In this document: positions 34,601 to 45,529 of the stretch, piece after piece
How the letters are laid out: each line of letters opens with the position of its first letter
How positions within the stretch are numbered: the first letter of the stretch is position 1
Assembly: GCA_028532985.1 (NCBI GenBank)
Contig: JANCIK010000009.1
Span: 1,116,001 to 1,180,000, forward strand
Source of the DNA: Stropharia rugosoannulata
Taxonomy: Eukaryota; Basidiomycota; Agaricomycetes; Agaricales; Strophariaceae
Length of the DNA stretch: 64,000 bases
Direction of reading: 5' to 3'
Translations under genes and position numbers: made by a program
Notes under the pieces: generated by a model
The model's input: only the letters and a program-made list of their open reading frames with translations
Told to the model about the DNA's origin: nothing
The model's database searches: none

Positions 34601-36565
34601 TGCGTTCGTCTGATTATTGTCATTGTGCGCATCATTGTTCTATCCCACACCTATGAACTAAGCGTAAGCATTACTCGCTACGTTCCATGCTCTCTGCACC
34701 TTTACAGAGCCTCAAAATCAAATACTGAATGTCCGTACGACCCACACACAGCCCGCCGGCTCAACGTGCCTTGAGTCGGCACGCACAATGCATAACAGCG
34801 CACTGGCCGCGCAGATGTAACAAGGTCAGCCACTTATCATGGGCAAATGTCCTGTTAAACCCCGGCCAATGAGACAATGTACATACACGCGTGCCCAATG
34901 GGAGAATCGCTATTGTTATTGGCTGGTCATAAACGGAGACTATGTGTGCATTTCCATGTAGAACACACGAGAACATATGTATTGACAATTTAACAGCAGT
35001 CGGCCGTACAGATGATTATATGTGATGTCGGGGTCATATTTCCATTTTGCTTTCGCCGAAGTCAGGCGACTGGCTGCAAGCGGAGGGTAGCAGTTGGACG
35101 TACTGAATGCTATCCAATTGGCTGGGTTACCGCTCAATTTTCCCGTGTTCGTGTACTGAGATTAATATTTTAATAATAAATATCAATCCCAAGATAGTGG
35201 GACCTATGGTAGCAGCACGACCGTGGCGAAAGGGAGTGTCACCTATGAGCTGCACTCTCCTTCGCAGCAACAATTGAGCTAGACCTTCTAGGCCATGCGT
35301 AATTGGTCGCGCGTTTTCATCGCATATCTTGTGATTCCAAGACTCCAAATCTACGTCCATTAATATTGCTAACAGCCACATTCCTACGGGGCGCTCGCGC
35401 GAAAACTGGAGAACTCCAATGCGCTACACTATACATCACAGTCACATAGAAGACATTAATATTGAATACGAATACATTACTATCTTAATGATGAGAAGAT
35501 AAGCAAGAGTCATGGACGACGTTCTGTTCGGACCCCGGCAGGGGTGTGATGGTGATGAAGAGTGGCAAGGCACTTGGTGAGATCCATAATCTGGCACCCC
35601 ACCTTGTGTCTTCTGTAGGACAAACCTACAATAGATCGAGAACTAGTTTCAGTGTCCCTTGTAAACAGGCAGTCTTCCTTTAATATGACCCTTTCTAAGG
35701 ACTACTTCTTAGCGCTTCTGTGATTCAAACAATTTTTTGCAATTGTACCCATGTCTTCTGCCAGTAATAGCTGCAATTGATAAATGGAAGTGAGCAACAA
35801 ATGAGATGTTCTGCAATATAAGCAGCAAACAAACCATGGCTTCTCTGACAGAGCCGCGGAAATATGCTGAATGTATCTAGGTAGAGCGATGCTTACTCAC
35901 CCACGTATCGTGTTTTGCATGGACGTAGTGGGAATGTATGAAAACGTCAAATCTCACTCTTGACAGGAAACCCAAAATCCACATGATCGATCGTCCAAGA
36001 ATGTTCTACATTGCTGCTCGACCACTTGCTGGTGCCTTCATGGTAATCTCAGGAAGTCACTTCATATGATTTGAACTGTGGGAAAGGGTACGTACTAGAT
36101 ATGAAGCCTCGAGAACATCCACGACAGTCTAAACTTCTGATGGATGAAAGCACTATGAAGTCTGTCAGTAGTAAGTTTGGCATCATCCAATTCCAAGGCC
36201 AGTAGATGATAATATATAAACTTCAATAGTAATGCACTGGATCAGGTCTTTGCAAGGCCATTATGCTGACAGACTTACGAGTCGGAGTCGGCGCACACTG
36301 GTGTGCATGTATAAATAGCATGCGAAATGCAGTCGCGGTTGGTCACAACAACAACATTTGCTCGGGCCGTTGCGTAGGCTCCGTCGGAGTGCGAAATGCA
36401 GTCGCGGCTGATCACGAGACTAGGCCTTGGCAATGTTGGCTCCAAGTTGGCTCCCATTCACCCAACATTTGCAAAACATTTGGCCACACTCCTTGATTAC
36501 TGATTATCAGAACACAGTTATTCAATCTACCTGAGTTGTCAATTGCTAATCTGGTAGCATATACA
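31650..36565. other. Non-coding part of the right arm
   Basis: No intact gene was found. Between 35706 and 36205 the minus strand contains protein-like pieces: LELDDAKLTTDRLHSAFIH at about 36200-36100, KWSSSNVEHSWTIDHVDFGF at about 36030-35970, and LLLAEDMGTIAKNC at about 35771-35706. Some are flanked by good splice sites, but they do not join into one open model. Near 36318 and 36390 two copies of GCGAAATGCAGTCGCGG lie 70 bp apart. Confidence 0.45.
36310..36317 (+). promoter_or_regulatory. TATA-like box upstream of the right HET gene
   Basis: TATAAATA, about 250 nt upstream of the ATG at 36566. This is the best match in the upstream region; its use is inferred. Confidence 0.35.
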
Positions 36566-39046
36566 ATGAATCCGACGCCACAGTTATTATCCCATAGCAG
36601 ACTCGATTCCGTCGGAAACGCTCTGGCAGCTGAACGCTTCCTAAGTTCTCTGGTCAAATTCATCCAACCAATCATAAGGGAAGCAGTTAATCAATCTGGT
36701 GAGCCTTCTGGTAGCCCGGATCCAACTCTTTTTTGAAACTAGTTCACGTAAAGCAGGTTTAGAGTCCCCTCTTGCAAATGGTAGAATTGGCATATCAAAT
36801 CTCGCCGCCACTTCTTCATTTCTTACCTTTTAGTCTCTTTTAGTGTTAGACAGAGCCAAACTGGCAAACAAAATAGAAGGGCGCGAACTGATAGACTCTT
36901 TATTCGGATTAATCGCAGACGTGCAATCTAACGGTGATCCCGAGACAGTGATAGGTACGACACATGTTACCAGATATTGAAATTCAGTCATCTGCAATTT
37001 TTAGACAATGTTGAGCAACGGGATGGTGAAGCATTTCTAACCAGCAATCAAGGTGAACCCCTTCAACTTCAATACCTTATCATTGCGCATAGAAACTTAC
37101 CAAAAGACTTAGTCCGTAGTACGGTCAGCGCAATAACGCACATCAACTCTCTATCAAGTCGAACTAAATCACGTCAGTTACGCCGAGTTAGCTCAGGCCA
37201 AACCGACGTAAGCTCGTATCTCTTTTTTAGCAGCCAGTATTTGGTAGTAAAAGTTAAAGGCAGATTTCTAGGAATGAATTGGTCAAAAAGTATAGCTTGG
37301 ACAGCGGTTATGATATTCCGTTCACGGACGATCCATCAGACGAAAATTCTGTGGCTCCAACTACAATCCTCCCCAGAGGTAAGTATTATATATTTTTCTA
37401 CATATTTGTCCTTGACGTGACGTCCTTTTCCAGGCGTTACCAAAACGGATTTGGAAACCATGGTTTTAACGAAGGCTCGCTGGCATGTATTCAACAGGAT
37501 GCCAATTCGCTTGTTGTCCTTCAATGCCGAAGACGACGAGGTCCAGCTTCTTGAGCGAGACGACATATTTGCCTTCATTCTGCCCAAAATCCAGGCAGAG
37601 TTGGCGAATCCAGGTTTCTTGGTTGACTGGGCAAAGGCTGAGAAGCGCTCCGACTCAGTTGATTCTCGTAAGAGCAAGCAAAAGTTTCAGGAAGAACTCC
37701 TGGAGAATGTCATAGAACGTAACGCTCATTATTCAATCTTATCTCACACTTGGATACGGGATACCCCTGGCGACGTAGTTTATAAAGACTGGGATAGACG
37801 CCACGATAACAAGGAAGGCTTCGCCAAAGTTACTCAGTTCTGTAGCGTCTCTGCAAGAGACCATCTTGTTAGGTTGGGCTGGATCGACAGCATCTGCATC
37901 AACAAAGACAGCAGTACAGAGCTCGATGAGTCCATCCGCTCAATGTACAAATGGTACCGTCGTGCCCATGTTTGCATCACATACCTCTCGGAAACGCGCA
38001 CCATCTTGGACAGTCATCGCGACTCTTGGTTTACTCGGGGATGGACACTTCAAGAATTATTGGCTCCTAACAAGACGTGCTTTTATAATATGGACTGGGA
38101 AAAACTCGGCCTAAACAGCCAGAGGGAGATTGCACAGCTGGTCAAGACTCACACCTCTATCACACGAGCAGAATTCGAACTTTGCCAGCGAGGAAGGATT
38201 GAACGATTGCCTATTTCGCGGAGGTTGCAATTAGCCTGCGGCCGGCAAGTCACACGAGAAGAGGATACAGCGTACTCCCTTATGGGCATTCTTGGCGTTG
38301 ACATCCCTATTGCATATGGGGAGGGCGCAGAACGTGCAATATTTCGTCTACTGCGGGAACTTCTGAATACAAAGAAGAACATCTTGGATCTATTTAACCG
38401 CAGTTATGATTCATCCGATAGCCTGATTCCTTCGTCTCTTGATCTCTTCTCTGCACGAACTACTTTCTTTGACCAAGTATCGAGTTCTAAGTATGGATGG
38501 AGCAACTCTTCGATAACTCTTCTTGATCAGCATCGACCGGCTGAGCCATTGGTATTAACGCATCTAGGTGTACGAATACCCCTCCTTCTTGTACCAGGCT
38601 TGATGACTTCAGACCACAATGACCCGCTCTATATGCCATTCGGAAGCCTCTCGGGTAAGGCAAACATTACTCTGTCCACGGAGGATTCCTCGAAAAAGAA
38701 CTATACCTATAATTTGCTGGACAAACGCCTCTATGCCGCTGACAGTTTGGCTCCCCTTCGTGTGCTGGAGGATGAATTCAATCGTTGGTATCTTATTGGA
38801 CTTTTAGCTGTCTTCAATTTTGGATTAGTGGACGAGGAAGTACACCTCCCAAAATGGTGTATATCCCTTCCTTTGCATTGCGATGGATCCAAACCTGGAA
38901 AAATCACCTCTTCTAATGATGTAAAATTCAGTCCATGGCCAGCACCTGTTTTCCAGCTAAAATGCGCTCAGAATAAACTCCGTGCAAGTATTCCCGTAAG
39001 TGAACTTTCACACCATGGGCTACAGCTCGTAACCTTGTACTTGTAA
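36566..39046 (+). CDS. HET-domain protein, right paralog
   Basis: Six exons (36566-36698, 36757-36780, 36850-36954, 37005-37207, 37264-37378, 37434-39046) encode 730 aa. The HET domain starts near residue 292 (YSILSHTW) and includes WIDSICINKDSS, SMYKWYRRAHVC, WFTRGWTLQELLAP and TREEDTAYSLMGILGVDIP. From METMVLTKARWHVFNRM to the last residues (LQLVTLYL) it aligns with the left paralog almost without gaps and with clearly high identity. The N-terminal third is much less alike: exon 4 is 203 nt here and 125 nt there. Splice sites were fixed by comparison, for example the acceptor at 37263 that gives ISRNE, matching ISENE in the paralog. Both genes are transcribed outward from the shared non-coding arms. 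A role in allorecognition is possible for the family but not shown. Confidence 0.85.
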
Positions 39047-39515
39047 CTTCACATAACGGTCCTTCATAAATAAAAAGTAACCAAAAATGCTCTGGTTTTC
39101 TCCCGAATGACATGGAATGCCATGGAAGAATATGTCGCCCTCGGAGCATTGTATTACAGATAATCCCACTGATAGTCACAGCGCTAAGTTAGCATTTAAC
39201 ACCGTCTGAGTCGCATATTGACAAGGCTCAATCCGGTAGTTCGGCCTTCGGGCATCGGTCATATAGGCTCGGCCATGATTATCTTTGCCTGATATGTAGA
39301 TGCTCACATATGTCTTTTGCTTGAAAAGCACGGATACCAGTGCCACGCAAACTACTTAGTCGCATTGAAAATGTGAGAGTATCAGAGTATAAAAGGCGGA
39401 GTGTCTCAAAGGCAATTCACATCACAAGCTCACTACCGCGCTGCAACAAGTTGCACATACGTTCTCAAATCCACTTTCGAAATTCAAATAGACCAACAAT
39501 CGCAGTCAATAAGCA
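39047..39515. other. Intergenic, SDR promoter region
   Basis: This contains the 3' flank of the right HET gene and the upstream region of the dehydrogenase, with a TATA-like box at 39388-39395. The arm similarity is not visible beyond the HET stop codon. Confidence 0.5.
39388..39395 (+). promoter_or_regulatory. TATA-like box of the short-chain dehydrogenase
   Basis: TATAAAAG, 128 nt upstream of the ATG at 39516. Confidence 0.5.
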
Positions 39516-40381
39516 ATGCCTTCCTGGTTAATTACTGGCGCTAACAGAGGCATCGGCCTTGCAATCGTTTCTCACCTGGTCTGTATTTAGGCGCCCATCA
39601 TACTGAGCGTTGGACCTGTTTCCTGATATCCTTTGTGAATTACAGCTCAAAGACGACACCAACTCGGTTATTGCGACAGCTCGGAATATCAAGACGAAAG
39701 AGTTGCAGGATTTCGCCGCTAACTCCAATAAACTGAACCTTATCCAACTCGATATTACCAGCCAGGAAAGTGTCGATAAGGCCGTAAAGATCGCGACACC
39801 CCTCCTACCCAATGGACTCGATTACTTGGTTAATAATGCCGGAAAAAATCCCCAACCAAACACCCGCTTCGAGGACCTGTGAGCAGAAACAGAATATAAA
39901 ATTTAAATATTATTCTGAACACTTGCAACTTTATAGTGACCTTGACCAATTTGCTGAGGAGATGACGTTCAGCACCGTTGCCCCACTGCGCGTAACCCGT
40001 GCATTCCTTCCCCTTGTGAAGCAGTCAGAGCTCAAGCGCATCGTCTTCGTTTCATCCATATTAGCCTCCTCCAATATCACGTACGTCATGGCTAACCAGC
40101 TCAACGCATACACAGTTGCCAAGGCTGCCTTGAACATGTTGGCACACAAATGGGCTGCGACACTCAAAGATGACGACGTCACGACAGCTGCTGTACACCC
40201 GGGCTGGGTCCATACTGAGCTCGGAGACGGCCTTACCGAGTGGATGGCAAAGTATGCGCCAGATGTGCCCCGTCTCACGCCGGTAGTAGCTGCGGAGAAC
40301 GTTATCAGGATATCGAAAGCACTGGCATTGGACAAGACTGGTGCCTTCTGGAATGCGGACGGCACAAACTTGCCCTTCTAA
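39516..40381 (+). CDS. Short-chain dehydrogenase/reductase (classical SDR)
   Basis: Three exons (39516-39578, 39646-39878, 39937-40381) encode 246 aa, typical for a classical SDR. The cofactor motif TGANRGIG is at residues 8-15. LDYLVNNAG is the structural NNAG motif. The catalytic Ser lies in FVSS (about 138-139), and AYTVAKAA supplies the catalytic Tyr157 and Lys161. HPGWVHTELG follows as in carbonyl-reductase-like SDRs of fungi. The family reduces or oxidises carbonyls with NAD(P)(H); the substrate cannot be predicted. No signal peptide or membrane segment is present, so a cytosolic enzyme is expected. The second intron (39879-39936) is AT-rich. Confidence 0.9.
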
Positions 40382-40660
40382 ATTAGTCATGTTGAAATAT
40401 CGACGGAGGAACTGGATGATATGTCATGTGTATAGCCACAGATCCAGAATTGATTCCCGCTGATGATAGAAAGACTGATAAAAAGGTCTACGAAAACTTT
40501 AATTAAGCAGTGGTTTGTGAGGATGAAATGGTGGAAACAGAACAGCACACTTACAGACATGTAGTGAAATGATATTGCTGATATATTACCGATACCTTGC
40601 CAGCATTCAACCCGTCGTGGTCGTGGAGGTAGCAGCTGGCCAGAGCAAGTTCAGAGAAGA

Positions 40661-42139
40661 CTAACTGTTCTCATCATTGGCAGATGATGAGTCCACAGAA
40701 ATCTTCTGCTTCTCCTCGGGGGACGGATGTGTATCCAAATGTATCGGAGTTTCAGATTCCAGTGGTGCAGATGAGTGGTCATCGTCCTCGAGGTGCTGAC
40801 CTGGCCCAAGGATCATCCTTGATGGGTTTACGCGTGTATAGGCCATGACTGGCGTATTGGGTCCACCCAATGTAAGATAGATCCCCGGCTCCGTCGCGGA
40901 AGGAAAGATGGCATTTGCCCAGTCTGAGAACAGAGGTGGCTCCATGACATCTTGCCAGTGAGGTGACGGCGGATATCTTTTACTCGTCATCAGTCTCTTA
41001 AACTTTTTCTTATCGGGACCCTTGAACTTGATACGCTTTGAAACATAGCTAAAAAGGTGTCCATTGATACATGCGCGATGGAGCTGGTGGGGATTGCAAT
41101 TCGTGCGCCGGATAAGGTCCTAATAAACGCGGGTCAACGCCTTGAAGTCTTCATCGCTCATGAATTTCTTGAAACCGTAGTCCCAAGCGAACGAATTGTC
41201 AGGGAGCTCCCATGCAGCTCCGTTCCAATTATTGGTAAGAGCGAGGGTTTGAATCATACTCCAGACAGATGGGATTGCATTTGGCGAGTTTTTCAGGAAT
41301 CCCTCCAGATCAGTGTTGACAGCGTCAAGGTAGTAATCGAAGCCTTTCTGTCGCAGAAGCACGCCCAGCTTAGAGGATTCATAGGCGATAACCAGGTCAT
41401 CGAAGGTGCAGCGAGTCAATAGCACACTATAGCATTTGGCGAGACAACGTTCGCTCGCACCTATCTTCGTCGTGCAGAACCCAAAGCGCAACCAGACATG
41501 GCGGTTGGGTCCTGGAAGGATGCGGCTAAGCAACATAGCGCACATCTCCCAGCAATCTTGTCGCGGTTTGGGCCACTTCTTGGTACGTTCTATTATTTCC
41601 ACGTCGTCTGAACATCCTTGTTCACCGCTGTAAGCCCATGCTTTTTGTCTAGCATCCGTCAACTGCGTTGTTGTTTGTTCTTTTTCCCATTCGTCCGAAT
41701 GCATCCCATCTAGCACCCACTTGTGATCCAGGAACCATAGGTAGTAGGTGTTTGTATCGCGGTCAGACGATTCGCAGGTTTTACTGATCTCCTGGACCAG
41801 GGTCCCTTCTTGTTGCCACCGATGCAGAGCCTTGGCAGTGACACGTTCGAATGTCGTTAAGTAGCAGAATAGGAGGAGTAGATGAAGTTGGTTGGCAGAC
41901 GTGAAAGCGCGATCAAAGCCGTAATCGATACGCGTCTGTCTATGCTCGGGTTGGATACCTTGCGAGCAAGCCAACCACAGGTGATCTGCTGTCGTGACGT
42001 TCTCTGGTTTGCAGTCTATTTTGTGGCGTACCCAATCTGCCTTCTGGCAGTCCTTGCTGCAGTACCACGCGTTAGTGCAGCCAGCACATTTTAAGCTCGC
42101 CTTCTCCTCCTTACACCTTTCACATATACGGAGCGGCAT
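40661..42139 (-). pseudogene. MYND zinc-finger protein gene with an in-frame TAG
   Basis: An unspliced frame begins at ATG 42139. Residues 6-45 form a MYND zinc finger (CERCKEEKASLKCAGC, WYCSKDCQKADWVRHK), a protein-interaction module. The frame runs 339 codons to TAG at 41122-41120, directly after ALTRVY. Codons continue without another stop or frame change to 40661, encoding LIRRTNCNPHQLHRACINGH, YVSKRIKFKGPDKKKF, RYPPSPHWQD and LGGPNTPVMAYTRVNPS. That tail reads as real, conserved-type protein, so the full product should be about 492 residues and the TAG looks like a nonsense change (a CAG-to-TAG step would suffice). No intron with a good donor removes the stop. A truncated allele, translational readthrough or a base error are the options. 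Confidence 0.75.
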
Positions 42140-42698
42140 CGTGTGCTGCAATAGACACGAAAGTAGGAGGAGCTGTTATACCCATAAGGATCGTATCGTA
42201 TCAGACAAATGCTTAACTCACTTTGTGCGTGCAAGTAGTTCAGGTGCGATTGGAACAGAAAGAACATAATGGCAACGGGTGCGTAGGCATTGAATATCAT
42301 TCAGTAATTGATTGTAATGCATAGAAGAGTTCCCACGCTTATGGGTGATTTCAACTCAAGGCTAATTCAGGCTAAATCAAGGCTGAAATAGAACTAGATA
42401 GACTTACTATTGTTGGGCTATAGCCTACTATAACTTCCGATAGCATGGTATTCATGTATACATAGTAAAAGATGTACGGGCGTCCCACGATTCTTCGACC
42501 ATTGTATAAATGATCCGGTGAAGATTATCTCTCGGCAATTATAGTATATTCCCTTCGAGAACAAATATTATGTAGTCACAGGTACCCCCAATTCTATCTG
42601 CATGAACAGCCTACAACGCTGTTTGGATCTGGAGTCAGAAAATCATATGGTGCTTTGGATTCAACTCCCAAGTGATGTTCCTATATAGTAGTAAAGAT
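42140..42698. other. Intergenic, nothing recognised
   Basis: AT-rich sequence between the 5' end of the MYND gene and the 3' end of the small secreted protein gene, both on the minus strand. A short AGGCTAA(A/T)TCA-type direct repeat occurs at about 42359-42385. Confidence 0.5.
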
Positions 42699-43430
42699 TT
42701 AGTAGGATCCATAGAACGCACTGCGGGCAGCGCCGTAGGCCGATGCCACAGAGACGGGAGAAATTTCATCATCCCAGTTGGAGCCTCCAACGACAACAGT
42801 GCTGCTTCCGAGGTCATGGCCAGTGAAACCAAAGTCAAAGGTGGACAGGGAGTCGTCCTCTTCAAAAAAGTCGCTGAAGTGGCTAGCAATGCTTGCATCA
42901 AAGCCAACGTGGAGGCCCGACGTGCGGCGAAGGTCGTGGCTGAAGAGCCCCAGGCTCGAGTGGAATTGCTCGAATACTACGGTTTGTGTCTCAACTTCAC
43001 ACACTTGCTCGGTGATTATCCTATTATTGTTTCAGCAGCACTGGTGAGTATACGCTAAACGAGTCCAGGTAGTTAAATGGAACTCACCTCTTTGCCATCT
43101 CCTGTAGGACCAGAAGACGTTGTTGGATAATTTCGATAGATTGTGTGTGGCACACTAGTTCCTGTTCTTGCTCGACAACGGTTTGGCTGGATATCTCACC
43201 AATGAAGTTATCGGAGCCGTAGAAATCGTCAAATCCGTTGAAGGAAGAGATTCCATGCCAGTTATCAAAGGAAATATCTCCACGAGCGGCTATTAACAGC
43301 ATAAATAAGCTAAATCGCTCAAAATTCAAGCCGACAACTTACTGAGTCTATTGAGCTGGATGGGCTTAGCGATGACACCAGCGACCAAAGAAGAGGCGAG
43401 AACAAATGCGCCGAATAGTTTTCCGAACAT
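42699..43430 (-). CDS. Small secreted protein, unknown family
   Basis: Three exons (43430-43343, 43289-43088, 43020-42699) encode 203 aa. The N terminus MFGKLFGAFVLASSLVAGVI is a clear signal peptide ending before AKP. The central part is Gln/Glu-rich and probably helical (TVVEQEQELVCHTQSIEIIQ, then QRLLVLQEMAKRIITEQVCE, then VETQTVVFEQF), with two cysteines. The C-terminal part is acidic and Gly/Ser-rich and ends in AARSAFYGSY. Each splice keeps the frame and restores continuous helix. I do not recognise a named domain; it looks like a lineage-specific secreted protein. A TATAAATG box lies about 195 nt upstream at 43631-43623. Confidence 0.8.
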
Positions 43431-43622
43431 GTTCGTATATAAAAAAGGAGTGGTGATGATAAAGCTAAGAATAATCATCTTCAGTAGGAGAGGAAAAAGA
43501 GTAGTAGGGGCAAAATTACCTGCGAAGAGAATAATAGAGGCACCCGGCCAAGTCTGAGAGAAGTCAGGAGAAGAAAAAAGTGGGGAAAGAACGAATGAAG
43601 AGTAGTACCTCGAAAATTGTGG

Positions 43623-43631
43623 CATTTATAG
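43623..43631 (-). promoter_or_regulatory. TATA-like box of the small secreted protein
   Basis: CTATAAATG on the minus strand, about 195 nt upstream of the ATG at 43430. Confidence 0.4.
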
Positions 43632-45529
43632 CATAGCAGACGTGAAATCCAGAGTACTGGACCACTACTGTAGCAATTGTCGCTTAACCTGCAGTACTCA
43701 GTAGGCTACAGTAGCTTGCAAGATCAAGGGAAATGACTTCGAATTTTAACAGATCGCCGCTCGTGTGTCTAGTAAGTGCACAAACGTCAGAGACTGAGTG
43801 TCATTCAAACGTCATGCATTATGATTTGGTGTCGTCTTCTTATGGTTGTCCATCGACATCATGTTCAATCTATTTCTGCTTGCCAAGAGGGCGCCAAGGT
43901 TTTGCCATAGTAGGTGCTTAAAGGCATAAGTCGAAAGGAAAAGAAAGGAATGAGAAATCGAACTTCACCTTGTTTCTAGTCTCCTTCGCAAACCAAATAA
44001 ATATATGAGAGTCGATCTGAAGGAGCTCTTAGAGGCATGCTTGCGACTGTATGGGAGAGTAAATTAATCACGAACAAGAGAGTGGGCACATATACGCTCT
44101 CCCTTCTTCACTCCGGCGTGCATCACAATGGCATCAGGTTCCGGCTCTTGGACTGTGAACAGCGGGCGCTGGATTTTTCAACAGGGCGGACTTGTGCTTC
44201 ACCGTGCCCATATGGATTGTATTGGAAATTATCGCAGGTTTAGCAGAGTTGGCATTGGGCGCAAAGCGCCAACCATGTAAATGATACCGTGTCTCCTGTT
44301 TAGCAATTGACCTTCGTGCTTCTGTCAACAACTGTCATTTCACAACTGTCTTCGACCGAGTTACGGTTTCGAATCTTGATCCTGCCTTCAAGTTCACGAG
44401 CATACCATGATCAGAGCCAGAGATAATGTTAGTCTGCTAGTCTTATAAGCCCGACCACGCACCTTGTGTTCATTTTCATGCATGAGTACTTAGTACTTAG
44501 CACTCAGTACAGTCTCGAACATATTTAAATATATATAGTACATAGTACACGAAGTCCTCAAGGACTATACTTTTTTAAAGTGTATCAGTATCAAAGAACG
44601 TTCAGAAACTCCATGCATTGCATCGCGTCGCGACATAGCACCGCTCACAACGGATGCATTGCAGCCGCAAGGGAGCGATAACGATGGCTAGACGAAAGTA
44701 ACGTCCATGCAGCGATAGTTCTGAGCATAGTACATCATTAAAGACTAGAACACGCAGTGCATTCGAAACATAAGCCTAAACATAAAACGTACGAAACATA
44801 TCCAACAAGCGTCGGTAAGATAGAGTTATTCGATGAGGATGAGCGGTATAGCAGTGGCGACCGCGCAAAGGGGGAAGCATAAGCCAGACCCACTTAGCGG
44901 GGCCCGCTCTTCATTTGCGAGCAGGGATGGATTCCGATGGCAGAAGTCCGCAACGGACAGGGTCATGTAGAGTTGGAGATAGAGATGCGAGAGAATGTAT
45001 GTGCCATGAATGAGTTAATGAATGGATGAGTATTGAATGACAGGAGCCGGCGGGACGAAGCGGTTCCAGGAGGATGGATGCGATGGGTTAACGATGAATG
45101 AATGATATGGATGCAAGGGGTGGATCATACACATTGAAGATGCTGTGGATATACAAAGCACATAACAGGAGCAGCCTGTTCGCCGGTGCAAGGCGTTGGT
45201 CCATGGGGGTGGCTGCACTGCATGACATAGCACGAGAAACACAAGCGACAAAAAAGAGAGTGAAATGGAGACGGTCTGCGATGGGTGCATCGTCCTTCTA
45301 TAGTTTGAGATGGGAAAAGTGATGAATGGTTGGTCATCCGGTCATAGCGTGCCTTTTAAGGCGTGATTAAGAGGCAAAGATCACATTTCTGTGAGTGGCT
45401 CGTGCGTAGGCAGCTTTACCCAAAGTCAAAGAATCAGCTACATGCTATATTTCGAAAGGGCCACTCTACCTGACAGAACAAGCAGCGGTAACGGCTCCTG
45501 TTCGACTCTCCTAGTTGCTTGAATGTAGT
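43632..45529. other. Intergenic, about 1.9 kb
   Basis: No gene was supported. It contains AGTACTTAGTACTTAGCACT-type words near 44488-44512, similar to those in the HET spacer, and a stretch of GAATGAATG-like imperfect repeats near 45000-45110. Part of it is the 3' flank of the Mps1 gene. Confidence 0.5.

Larger units (their letters stand above)
31650..39046 (-). repeat. Right arm of the large diverged inverted duplication
   Basis: This is the reverse-complement counterpart of 10481-17700, with homologous blocks in mirrored order from the HET gene at the outer end to about 31690 at the inner end. Examples are GGGCTCGTGGAGTGGGAG near 32110 (left: CTCCACGAGCCCG near 17157) and the block containing GGCGTTAAGCTTGTCA near 34445 (left near 14645). 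The arm also carries possible exon remnants at 35706-36205 that have no obvious left-arm partner. Confidence 0.85.

Noticed and set aside
12876..36565. Arms as terminal inverted repeats of one giant DNA transposon
   Set aside because: No transposase, reverse transcriptase or target-site duplication was seen, and the arms contain host-type HET genes; segmental duplication fits better, though an old element cannot be excluded.
41120..41176. Intron ending at TTTATTAG that would remove the MYND TAG
   Set aside because: The only donor at a workable distance (GTTTCA) is poor, and the removed residues (FKKFMSDEDFKALTRVY) look coding.
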